DNA of 64,000 bases from Pisaster brevispinus. Lineage: Eukaryota; Echinodermata; Asteroidea; Forcipulatida; Asteriidae. The stretch is taken from assembly GCA_023634235.1 (NCBI GenBank), contig JAMKCF010000016.1:4025001-4089000 (forward strand), in the 5' to 3' direction. Both the position numbers and the translations under genes were made by a program. Shown here piece by piece: positions 53,537 to 64,000 of this stretch (position 1 is the first letter of the stretch; every line of letters starts with the position of its first letter). The notes under the pieces are model-generated. The model saw only the letters and a program-made list of their open reading frames with translations. It did not search any database and had not been told where the DNA came from.

Positions 53537-55458
53537 TTAATGGTAGGCTTGACTGAAGAGGTAAGTTTTGAGATTGGATTTGAATGAAGAAATGTCAGGT
53601 TGTGATCTAAGGGTGAGAGGCAAGCCGTTCCACAGTCGGGGGGCTGCAACCGAGAAACTTCTATCCCCATAAGCTTTCAACCTGGAAGGTGGAACGGCAA
53701 GCAAGTTGGCATCACTGGACCTTAGTTGGCGAACGGGCTTATACGGCAGGAGAAGCCTCTGCAAGTACAACGGGGATGAAGTCTCTGTCATACAACGGTA
53801 TGTTGTACAAAGGAGTTTGAAGATGATGCGTTGCTCAACAGGGAGCCAGTGTAATGCTTGAAGAACCGGGGTGATATGCTCAAACTTTTTTGAGCGTGTT
53901 AGGATACGAGCTGCAATGTTCTGGATTCTCTGAAGGTGATGCAAGGTGGAAGCTGGAAGTCCATATAAGAGTGAGTTGCAGTAGTCGAGCCGAGACGTTA
54001 CAAGTGCGTGAATGAGTTGCTCTGCTGTTTTGTCAGAGAGCAATGAGCGGATGTGGTTTATGTTCTTCAAGTGGTACATGGCGATGCGGGAGGAGTTTTT
54101 GACGTTGGTTGTGAAGTTCATGTGCCTGTCAAAGATGACACCAAGGTTTCTAGCTGTGTTGCTACAAGGAATGACATGGCCATTAATCAGAATGCTGTGA
54201 ATGGTGTTGTGGCGATGTTGACTTTGGGAGTTCAGCAAGAGGATGACTGTCTTGTCGCTATTGAGTTGAAGTTTGTTTGCGACCATCCATTCCTTAACTT
54301 CGGCAACACACGCTTCTGTACGGGCAACTGCAGTGTTTGCATCCGTGGAGACAAATGGCAGATATAATTGTGCGTCATCCGCGTAAAGCTGAACGGACAG
54401 ACCGTGGTTACGAGCAATGTTCGCAACAGGTGAAAAGTACAAAGAAAATAACACCGGACCGAGCACCGACCCCTGAGGGACGCCAAAACGTGGTGTAGTG
54501 TTAGATGAGAAGGACCCGTCAATTTTTACATTTTGGGTGCGATTTTCCAGATATGAAGTAAACCACTTCAAAGCAGTTCCAGTGATACCAAATTTGTAGT
54601 GAAGACGTTGAAGGAGGATTTGGTGGTCGATAGTGTCAAACGCAGCAGAAAGGTCAAGTAGCACTAAAATTACAGAGAGTTTCTTGTCAATGGCTCCAAG
54701 GATGTCATTTTGAACACACAGGAGTGTAGTCTCGGTGCTGTGGTGTTTACGATATGCTGATTGTGCCAGCTCAAGCAGGTTGTTAGATGTTAGGTAGTCA
54801 TTGAGTTGACCAGCTACCACTTTCTCCACAACTTTTGAGATGAACGGCAGATTCGACACAGGTCTGTAGTTACTCAGCTTGTTCTTATCTAACTTTGAGT
54901 TCTTTATGATGGGGTGACGTGCGCCTTTTTGAGTTGCTGAGGCACGATTCCTGTTGCTATGGATGAGTTGACAATGTTTGTAATTGCAGGTAGGACGGAT
55001 GACAGACATGTTTTCAACAAGGAGGTGGGTATTGGATCAAGGTCACATGATTTCGAGGGTGAGCGGCGGATGAGCTTTCCAACAGTTTCTTCCGATTCCG
55101 TCTCGAAAAGTTGGAGTACCGATGTAGAATGAGTATCATGGACAGAGACTGCAACTGATGATATCTGACCATCAAGCTCCGACCTGATGTGCGTAACTTT
55201 GGTTTCGAAGTGAACATAAAACCTTTCCGCGAGGTCTAATGCAGATGAACTGTCAGGAAGACACAGTGATGGTTTACTGTGTAGCAAACCATCAACAACA
55301 GCGAAAAGTTGTCTTGGGTTTGTTGCATTGTCTGATATCTTCTGTTTGAAATGTGCACGTCGGGCATCTCTAATTAAACGAAGAACCAGGTTTCTTTGCT
55401 CTGTAAACATTTGGCGGTGAACAGTAAGACTAGATTTCCTCCACTGCTTTTCGTACAT
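53537..55458 (-). pseudogene. LINE reverse transcriptase
   Basis: A frame of 490 codons (55009-53537) holds YRPVSNLPFISKVVEKVV, LLDLSAAFDTIDHQILLQRL, FGVPQGSVLGPVLFSLYF and the catalytic VQLYADDAQLYLPF, with NLGVIFD and a C-terminal LHWLPVEQRIIFKLL. The upstream linker (55458-54904; LDPIPTSLLKTCL) is in another frame and the shift falls near 54920. Apart from that the RT is uninterrupted, so the element decayed recently. Confidence 0.9.
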
Positions 55459-55499
55459 CCGCTTTTGTTTTTGGCCTCCATGATGTCATGCGTGTACCA

Positions 55500-56741
55500 A
55501 GGGCTATGGGGACGTACGGGTAGTAGTCGCCTCTTTATTGGGGCGTGTCTGTCAATTTGTTGTCTGAGGGTAGTTTCATAACACTCTACCTGAGCAGACA
55601 GCTCAGAATCTGGTGCAACTTGTAGTAGATGGGTCATGTCCCTGGTGAACTCAGTAAGATCTATTTTGTTCAATTTACGGTAAGTAGCTACTTTCCAAGA
55701 GCGCTTTGGTTTACCTAGTTTCAGTTCACAAACCACGCTACAGTGATCAGATATAAAGGTAGATACCTTGACCGAAGATGAAATAAGTACATCATCACTG
55801 GCTCTCCCTATGACGTAGTCAAGAATATGGCCACTGGTATGTGTAGGTGATTCAACACACTGAAGTAAGCCCATGCTGTCTAAAAGTTCGTCTAACTTTT
55901 TGGTGCTGCTGTCTTTCTGTGCCTAGTTGAAATTAAAGTCACCAACCACAACCAAGTTGTTCTCAAGTACCATGGACTCAAGCAACGTCGAGAACTCAGT
56001 CATGAAGTTGTTGTGAGAGGACGATGGTGGTCGGTAAAGTACAATTAAAGTTATTGCAGAGTTGTTGTTGCCCGAGGAAATGTTAATAATCATGTACTCA
56101 AATGAAGCAAAACACTGAGTTTTCAAAAGTTTTACATTAAAGCTTTTACGCAAGATGACAGCAACACCCCCACCACGCCGGCCGGTTCTAGGGACGTGTG
56201 TGAAAGTGAAGCCACTGGGACAAATTTCACCGATGTATTTTTGATCATCTTCAGTTCCAGTAAACCAGGTTTCTGTCAGTGCCAGAATATCCGATTTGCT
56301 ATCTACAATGAAATCATTTATCAGTTCAGTTTTATTCCTTGCAGATCGGCAGTTAAGAAGGGGTAAGTTCACATTTTCAGTATCTGGAGTTGTGGTTTGG
56401 CTTTGTATAGGGCCAATGGTGGTAAGCAGTGGAGTGGTGCCTGTGGTTACCTCTGATTGTCCAGTAACAATAGGTGAAGCAAGTTTCCTTTGTTTACGTG
56501 CACCTCCACGGCAGCCCCGTCGTGTAGGATAGCGTAGCGCTATCCCCGCATCGAAGGCCGATCTCCATGCTGCATGGTCAAGTAAACGACAAGAGTCAGG
56601 CCGTAGTTCAAGCAGTTTCCCAGGGGTGTAGGTCAGGCCCATAGCGGTCACGGTTGGCTGATCCCCGAAGTCACCCGGAGTCAAAATCACGATGGATATT
56701 CCCAGAAAAATCCACCACATAGTAATCAGATTTATTACCAA
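55500..56741 (-). pseudogene. LINE apurinic/apyrimidinic-like endonuclease
   Basis: NCRSARNKTELINDF, ILALTETWF (catalytic Glu), RTGRRGGGVAVILRK, LIVLYRPPSS and VVVGDFNFN (Asp/Asn of the active site) occur in order, followed by a TAG at 55923-55925. In the next segment ISDHCSVVCELK gives the final SDH motif. The enzyme nicks target DNA to start reverse transcription. The stop within the active-site loop and a frameshift near 55440 inactivate it as given. Confidence 0.85.
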
Positions 56742-56880
56742 TATTAAGTCAAACAGCCTGTGTACTCATAATATGACCATCATTTAAAAATCAGCCACAT
56801 CAGGAACAGCTACGATGAAAAATTCAAATTTTTCCCAAGAACAGATGGAAAAGCAGTGCAGCCTCACAGCGCTCAGCTAA

Positions 56881-57620
56881 TCAAGATGCAATGTTTTTGA
56901 TCACATGCGCAGTTGTGCAACGTTTTTACTTTACTCAAAATTGTGTTCGTGATGGGGACGAGTGCACTTGTGACCGATCGTTTCAGAAACTCTTACACCT
57001 TTACAAAAAAGTCGTAAATGCACAGGCTTAATTTAAAGCTAAATGCTGATTGTATCAAAATCGTAATTGTAAAACTTTGTGTGCCCTTTAATACGCTTAT
57101 TCAGAATCAATTCGCTTATTCTGAATCATTTCACTCATTTGAAATCAATTTGCTTATTCAGAATCATTTTGCTCGTTCGTAACCATTTTGTTTAGTTATT
57201 CGTAAGGAATTCGCTTGTTGATAAAGATTGTGGAGTTTATTTAACATTACACTTAACACTACATCAATCAGTGATTCACCACAAGACGCATACATGATGT
57301 TCATTCATGTGTATGCCATGTAAACTTCCAAATCTCGGGCAGGTGTTATCATCTGTGTACGGTTGCTTTTACGGAATGGCTTATTCGGAATGAATTTGCT
57401 TATTCAAAATCAAATCGTTTGTTCGGAATCAAAACGCTTATTCAAAATCAATTCGCTTACCTGGAATATTTTCCCTCATTTGAAATAAATTTCTTTATTC
57501 AAAATCGAATCGATTATTCGGAATCAATTTGCTTATTCAGAATCAAAACGCTTATGTAAAATCAAATCGCTTATTCATAATCAATTCGCTTTTTCAAAAT
57601 CAATTCTCTTATTACAGTAC
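56881..57620 (+). repeat. Interspersed repeat R1, copy 2, right part with 20-bp array
   Basis: Resumes R1 after the LINE (ATGCAATGTTTTTGATCACA). From about 57095 to 57215 and 57375 to 57610 it holds many roughly 20-bp units of GCTTATTCAGAATCAATTC. Copy 1 has a shorter related array at 28010-28075. Confidence 0.65.
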
Positions 57621-59540
57621 ATCTTGCTCATGTACAAATCGAATGGGCTGTGCACAAAGCAATAGGTCCTCTACCGGTAAGGAGTCGAACATCAAGGATC
57701 AGAAGTGCATTGCATATGTATTAACCCATCATGTTACTAGATTGTTAGTAGATTCCTTTGTGTTGCAACTACATGCTTAAACAAAAGCGAAAAAATGTCC
57801 CTTGAACATTTATCGTTAATTGTCACACTAAGAACGAACAGGTTTCATACAACCATTTAAAAGTTCCAAGAAATTTTGCTTTTTAACACAATCGATGCAG
57901 ATGCACCATTGTGTCCCATTTCATCGTTATTTTTAACTTTCATGTTGCCATTTTTAAGGGTGTTTTACAATTAGTTTATTCACAAAAAAAGGACAAAATT
58001 TAAAATGCTATTCTCCGCCATAATTTTTTATTTATTTTTTTGTTAATTTGTCATATTATGTCAAGCCAAAGTACAATCTTCTCACAAATTCTTTTAACAA
58101 GCAAATTTGGGGATTCACAATTCATTTTGTAAACAAAAATAAAACTGTACTGAGTAGCTCCCTGAGATGACATCACTGCAACAGCACTCTCGGTAGTCAA
58201 GATAAGAGGGGAATTGTTTTAAATATTTACCCAAATTCAGGTCCTTTAACAACAGCAAAAACAAACAAGGAACGTTTCGCTGCACTTTGTTTCACTGTTT
58301 ATTGAGTACTGCAAAACTCTGCAGAAAGAAAAGATGTTAAGAATTTCTAAACTACACACTGGCTCAAAAGATGCTTATTAGTTCTACACCATTTACACTT
58401 TCATAGCTAAGAGTTAGATTTTGAACAGCCACAGAAAAAACGATCATGCCAAAATACTCAAAACTGTTTTATACATCAGAGTGAAATTCCATAAATCCAT
58501 AGTAAATGTTAATAGGGGTTCATTTTGACAGAAATAGGTAGGCATACCCAGAGTTGTGGGGACTTTTACACAGTGGAACAATGAAAGGAACCGTTGTGCA
58601 TTGTGATAAAGGTGATCATATCATACTGGGTCTGAAACTTATTGACATATATTTCCAAAATTTGAAATTGACTAAATTTTTTGATGGCCCACAGAGGTGG
58701 TCATGCCAAAATGTTACTATTCCTCATTGATTATGGGACTTTGTACATGTACTTGTACACTTTTCAAACCTATGGCAAACTGATTCCAGAGTGTTGCTTG
58801 TAAAAATGTGGTGATCCACATTTAATTTGTGAAATGTTTATTAGACCATCAACTCATGAAAAATTGAAAGAGAAAATAAACATTCGTATTGGGTAATCAA
58901 ATATCTTTGTTTCATAATCAATTTTCATATTCCTTTAGCTTGTCTTTTTAGCCTTCGGTATCATACAATTTTCTAAACCCCATGAGTTTGGAAGCTGGTG
59001 ATGTTTTTAAATCCTTAAATGAAATCCTAAACACTGATTCAGACTCAAAGAACAACCAATACATGTTTCCGATAAACAATCCGTTTGTGCAGTTGAAGTA
59101 GAGGGTTCAGTCACCGAGAGTCCAGCACTTGATGGTCCAACTGTTGATGGATCACTCCTCCATCCAGTCTTCCAGATTTCCTTACAGAAATTCAACATGG
59201 AAAAAAAGCAAAATGTTAAAATCTTTTGAAAACAAATTATAAAGTTACCAAGAATTTAAAAACCCGCATTGTTTTTCCCTGGGGGGATTGGAAAGGAAGA
59301 TCAATGAACTTACTACGTGGTGTTCTATAGCTGTATCTCACAACTCGCGTTATTGAATCTTAAGGCGAACATTGACACCTCTGGTGCTCATTGTCTGGTA
59401 AAATGTACCCATAGGTTAATCAAACCCCATAATTTTGTTGTTATGGGGGTGTTGGAAAGGTGATTCATCCACTAACCTCTCTATTTCACTGTGACTAGGA
59501 CCAATACTTAAGTCTTCGTGACACCATCAAAAAAAATCAC
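57620..59540. other. Gene-free AT-rich stretch
   Basis: No supported coding exon, RNA gene or strong repeat over about 1.9 kb. Confidence 0.45.
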
Positions 59541-59548
59541 ACACTTAT

Positions 59549-59988
59549 GCCATCAGGCACTTTTCAAGTGTCCGTTTGATATTTTGCGTGTAATACGTGT
59601 TTTTTGAGAACACAATCATGTTTAAATCGCCCAAACTATTGGATATAGACCCTTGTGACTAAATAAAATAAATTCAAGCAAAATGTCCATTGAGATCAGC
59701 CCACAAGTGTCTCTAAGCCATTTGTTTGAATGAAACCCTTGTGTTTGATGAGTCAGCAAAAACATCATAATTTCTTACATTTCTTACATTTCCTAAGGGA
59801 ATACCGGGAGAACTGGTCATTGGTGGATTTTTTGGGTGTGAAATCAACCCCGATGGTAACAAGACAATTGGCATGCTATTTGGCTAGGTGTAGTTGAGGA
59901 ACCTTACATTTTTTAAATACAAATAAAATAAAATGGCTGAGTAATTACTTTTTAATTAAAAACGGACACCTGAAAAGTGCCTGATGGC
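59549..59988. mobile_element. MITE-like element with 29-bp terminal inverted repeats
   Basis: GCCATCAGGCACTTTTCA... at 59549-59577 is mirrored at 59960-59988 with one mismatch. The 440-bp interior has no coding frame. TTA occurs just outside both ends (TTAT left, TTAA right as reverse complement), which may be part of the repeat or of a short target duplication. Superfamily is not assignable. Confidence 0.6.
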
Positions 59989-59999
59989 TTAATCGAGGG

Positions 60000-60780
60000 T
60001 TAAATAGGAAATTTAAAATATTTCTTATGGGCAAGACACAAAGATGGGAAATATTTCCGTAGCCAAAGGGGATTTATTCGATTTTTTATTTGATTTTGAA
60101 CTTCCTTTCTCTTGTACCTGTTTAAATATTCCTGGTGAGGAATTGGTAGCTGAAACGCTTAACTTGGATGAATGGAAAAACAAGTTGCAAGTAGAAGTGA
60201 AGTGGATTTGTAACTCAGGACTTTTTTTGTGGGGGGTCTTCTTATAATTCCCATGTATTGTATTTTGTACCAAAGAACGGATCATTGAAGGGCTGGAACA
60301 AGCTCACCTCTATCTTAAACAGAGGGATTTATAGCATTGTCCTTGTTTAGTGACATGACGGTGAACACCTTCATTGACACAGACTCAGGGTGTGTACAAT
60401 TGGATCATTCCGTACTGCCCAATCAAGTTTGCCTAGTCAAGGAGTTTCTGATCATAAATCACTTACCCGTGGAATTTTCCTTCTTGTCGTCCGTTTGGCC
60501 ATTTCACTTTCTAGCTTTTCAGCTTGACTCCCTGACTACGTACTGGCAATTTTTGGGGCCTTCAGTGTTGACTAAACTCACTCAAACTGCACCCTTCTTG
60601 AGGTGATTCGCTAGCCCAAGTTCGTGGCTCAAAGACACTTGCAAGGATAAGTCCTCCATGCAAGGATGTATCCAATATGAGTTAAAAAATGAACTTCCCT
60701 AAGTCTTCTACCGTGAAGAGTATGTGTTCTATGTACAACATACGCAACAACATCGCTCGCATACGGGACTGGGACTTGAT
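60000..60780. other. No supported gene
   Basis: Short frames without family signature; non-coding as far as can be seen. Confidence 0.4.
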
Positions 60781-61290
60781 CAAGTTAAGAATCTTAGAGC
60801 CATGGGTTTTGTACACATATACAAAGCGCGCAATAAATGACGTCATGGTGACGTCGTCCGGCATTTTAGGCCAGCAAACAGTTTCACAGTATCCAACAAG
60901 TATAAATTTGAAAAGAGTTTGACGATCGGACGTATACTTTTTGAGATATGGTGGTCTCAAGATTGGCTAATTAAATATTCATGTCATTATAACTGAGTTA
61001 AATAATTAATTATTAAAAGTTAAGTTTGTTACATTTTACTATTACTTCATGACCTAAACTTTAATATGATATATGTTTTGACTATTTAAAACTAAGTCTA
61101 GTATGACTTCAGGAGTTAACAAAATGCATGTGCAAAACCTATGGCATTTTGGTGGAAATAAAGAATAATAATAAGACGAAAAACAATAAAAAATCCTGAC
61201 GAAAACAATAGCTGTTCCGACTCCTACGTCGGAACAGCTAATAATCCCAACAAAAACAAAACTTGTTCCGACTGCTAAGTCAGAACAGTT
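60780..61290 (+). repeat. Interspersed repeat with GACGTCA palindrome and two terminal hairpins
   Basis: Copy of the family at 28980-29530: AATAAATGACGTCATGGTGA, TTTGACGATCGGACG, GAGATATGGTGGTCTC. It ends in the hairpins 61214-61235 (followed by AGCTAATAAT) and 61265-61286 (followed by AGTTAAC), each preceded by an ACAAAAACAAAAC-like stretch. Confidence 0.65.
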
Positions 61291-64000
61291 AACAATAATA
61301 ACGAGGAATTTGCTAAAGCGCCTTTTCCCAAGGCTACAAAAGCGCATACGAGAAATAAGAAACTTAATGGTTGAAGAGGTAAGATTTTAAGTTCTTTCTG
61401 AACTGAGAAATGGAGATGGAGTTCCTGAGAGGTTGTGGCAGATCAATCAAGAGCTTTGGAGCCGATGAAGAAAAGGACATTTCCCCAGCATGCTTTTTAG
61501 TTATTGGGCTGATGAATGATGTGGCAGATGATGAACGGGTAGTGCGAGTTGGAACCTGGCGTTCCAAACGGTCAGCAATAAAGCCTGGAGTCTGGTGGAT
61601 GAGTGACTTGAAGACAAGTAGAACAATTTTGAAGGTGATACGTTTTTGTACTGGAAGCCAGTGGAGATCGTGTATTAGCGGAGTGGTATGATCGAGATGC
61701 GAGCAGGAAGGGCAAACGCAAGTCGGGCTGCCTTATTTTGTAAGCGTTGGAGTCGACCGAGGTCTTTCTGGCTGAGACCACTTTACAGAGAATTGCAATA
61801 ATCCAGGCGCGATAGGACAAACGCCCTCACTGCATTGTGACATGTTGCGTGGTTATTAGATCTCCTGATTCTCCAGAGGTTGCGAATTTGGAAGTTGACC
61901 GATTGACACATTCGAGTGACGTGCTCGCCCAGACTGCCGGTTTGTTGAAAAGTAAATCCTAGGTTACGAACACGGTTGGAAGGTTTGATGAGGGTGTTGC
62001 CTAGGGTCATACTGATGTATTTCACTTGTTGCAGTGAGAGGTGGCGTGGGGAGGCTGTAATGAGGAACTTGGTTTTTCCTTCATTAAGCTTGAGTTCGTT
62101 GACTGTCACCCACTTATTGATTTAAATACACAATTGGAGAGCCTGTTAAGGGTTGTCTGAATATCGTTGGTGTCCATGGGGTTGAATGGTAGGTAGATCT
62201 GGATATCATCTGCGTAGGCCTATAATACATTGACGTATAATGTCACCGATCGGCTTAATGCACATGGTGAAAAACAAGGGGCCGACAACTGAGCCCTGAG
62301 GAACACCGAACTTGAGGTAGCGAGCAATAGAGGATTTCCCATGTATACTGACTTGATTTGAGCAATTCTGAAGGTAAGATGATATCCAATCGAGAGCAGT
62401 TCCGGTGATGCCATATAATGACTTAAGGCGATTAATTAGGGTGTCGTGGTCGATCGTATCGAAGGCAGCTGGCAGGTCAAGCAGCAGAAGCATTACTCCG
62501 TTCTGCCTGTCAACCATGCAGAGAATATCGTTCTGGACTTTAAGTAGAGCAGTCTCGGTGCTATGACTTGATCTATATGCAGATTGAAGTTGTTCACAAA
62601 GATTATGCTTGGTTGTACTTGATTATCTGGGAGGCCATCTATGATCTTAGATTGAAACGGAATGTTCGATACAGGACGATAGTTATTCAGCATGTTCTTA
62701 TCTGCTGATGGCTTCTTCAAAAGTGGGGTTACTATTGCATCTTTGAGAGAGCTGGGAAATACTTCATCGGATAATTAAGTATTCACAATTCAGTCAGCTT
62801 GGGAAGTAGTACGTTAATGTGACGCTTGTAAAGCCATGTCGGTTAGTGATCATGAGCACATGACTTGCTTGGGGAGTGCTTGATTAAACCGGCGAGATCC
62901 TTGCACGAAATTGGGCGATATTTGCAGAATGTTTGCTTAGTTTAGGAGTGCATATTATGACTCTGATGGGGTTGCTCGTCGAGATTTTCGCGAATTCGTT
63001 CTACTTTGTTGGTAAAGAACTCCGAAAAGTCGTTAGCAAGTTTGAGAGGCGAATCGTGAACAGGAAGGCAACGCTCTTTATTAGCAAGTAGATCATTCAC
63101 AGATCTGAAAGCCACTTTCAGTTGTTGTCGTAGATGTTTTTTGCTTGAATTATACAGATGACAACATGTTGTTTGGCTTGAATGAAATGACCCAATTGTT
63201 ACACTTATGCTTACGTCATTTCCTTTCACAGCGATGTCGAATCTGCAGACATCTTATGTGAGCAGGTGCATGAGAATCAATGACATCTAGGACAGTTGAA
63301 TCGAATTCCATGAAAAGCTGATCAACATTGTTGTTACAACTTCAGTTAGTGACTGTTGAATTGTTGGCATAGAGCCTTGTTTGCAGATCACTAGAGAACG
63401 TTTCATGGTTGATATCACGAAACTTTCTGACATACTGAGATGTCTTGGAAGGGTTAGGCTTTGGCGTGATCAATTTTAGATGAATAATGTGGTGATCTGA
63501 GACATGGTTTGAAGGACCCCATAGCTAGCAAGGGTTTGCACTTCTTCAGCTCTGGTAATGATGGGATCGATTTTGACTTAGTACATGGGTCGGCACAGTG
63601 ATATGTTGAATACGACCAGCACTGGATAGCGTGGATAATACGTGGACTACATCAGGTTTACTCGGTGTGTCAAAATGAATGTTCAGGTCACCAAGCAGCA
63701 CAAGCTGACCAGGTAGCAAGTTGATGTTATCAATAAGATCATCAAATTCAGACAAAAATGTTGATGTCAAGAAACTGTTCCTTGTGGAAGGTGGGGTCTA
63801 TAGATAACAACAAACTGGAGGCTAAGCGAAGTGTTAGAGATGAGCACATGTTCGAAAGTTGATTAATTGGTGATTGATTTGCTGGGAGGCTGTAGATTAA
63901 GTTGCTTCTTGAAAAGAACTCCAATCCCCTCATGGTGATCCTTTCAGACACACGGGGTATGTTTACAAAACTATAGCCAGGAGGGGTAAGTTAATTAATG
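61290..64000 (-). mobile_element. Second CR1/L2-like LINE, decayed, runs off the window
   Basis: Minus-strand pieces in order: an EN fragment with LVLLGDLNIHFD (63770-63546); linker with LANDFSEFFTNKVERIRENL (63229-62942); RT with NNYRPVSNIPFQSKII (62720), LLLDLPAAFDTIDHDTLINR and FGVPQGSVVGPLFF (62517-62206); YADDIQIYLPFN near 62205-62170 in a shifted frame; the C-terminal half with NRVRNLGFTF and FVLSRLDYCNSL (62109-61783); and a tail ending ISISQFRKNLKSYLF (61567-61364). Many frame changes and stops show it is old. It differs clearly from the LINE at 53449-56880. The 5' end is outside the window. Confidence 0.85.

Larger units (their letters stand above)
53449..56880 (-). mobile_element. 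CR1/L2-like LINE, nearly complete but broken
   Basis: On the minus strand: apurinic-type endonuclease (56741 to about 55500), linker, reverse transcriptase (to 53537), a short 3' UTR and an (ATT)n tail at 53449-53469. It interrupts repeat R1: GTTGCACTGAAG on one side and ATGCAATGTTTTTGATCAC on the other are contiguous at 27045-27065. One in-frame TAG and two frameshifts are present. Domain content and motifs place it in the CR1/L2/Jockey branch; the exact clade is not asserted. Confidence 0.85.

Noticed and set aside
53490..56880. Plus-strand frames opposite the LINE (for example 54053-54367)
   Set aside because: Shadows of the reverse transcriptase and endonuclease frames.

Overview
This is a eukaryotic, almost certainly animal, genomic window. 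It has split genes with GT..AG introns, TATA promoters, long AT-rich non-coding stretches, microsatellites, tRNA-derived SINEs and at least six retroelement classes. The mix of a Ngaro-like tyrosine-recombinase element with a hydrolase, a Penelope-like element, an R4/HERO-like LINE, CR1/L2-like LINEs, a Ty3/gypsy element and tRNA-headed SINEs fits an echinoderm. A sea star is plausible, but no single-copy marker gene fixes the species.

The host content is a small cluster of secreted-peptide genes. Gene A (+, exons at about 966-1033, 9331-9498 and 10125-10219) and gene B (-, exons at about 21569-21640, 20363-20555 and 19432-19520) share a plan. Each has an untranslated first exon behind a TATA box, a second exon encoding a signal peptide plus an acidic propiece ending in Lys-Arg, and a third exon encoding a short basic domain with four cysteines spaced C-x6-C-x-C-x14-C. 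Gene C (-, exon 2 at 35696-35884) shares the signal/propiece exon, but no cysteine-rich third exon was found. A further promoter plus exon 1 copy lies at 37208-37690 inside a 1.2-1.3 kb duplicated block. A and B are convergent and their promoters, coding exons, poly(A) signals and 3' flanks align, so they arose by inverted duplication. The layout suggests processed, disulfide-bonded host-defence peptides. Function is inferred. Gene A carries an apparent one-base shift in an A run.

Layout: 1-8700, gene A promoter and first exon, then an intron enlarged by a Ngaro-like element (about 2700-7100) and repeats. 8700-11000, gene A exons 2-3. 11000-18700, flank rearranged by a small inversion through a second Ngaro-like copy, an inverted minisatellite pair, a 430-bp CTA array and one unidentified candidate exon. 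18700-22755, gene B and its duplicated upstream block. 22755-30100, mostly gene-free repeats. 30100-34300, Penelope-like and R4/HERO-like remnants. 35000-38230, gene C and the promoter copy. 38690-42750, SINE, hairpin, foldback and 125-bp satellite repeats. 42758-51464, a near-intact Ty3/gypsy element with apparently identical LTRs. 51465-64000, SINEs, an interspersed repeat interrupted by a CR1/L2-like LINE, a MITE-like element and a decayed second LINE running off the window.

No CRISPR, rRNA gene, convincing functional tRNA gene or prokaryotic feature was seen.
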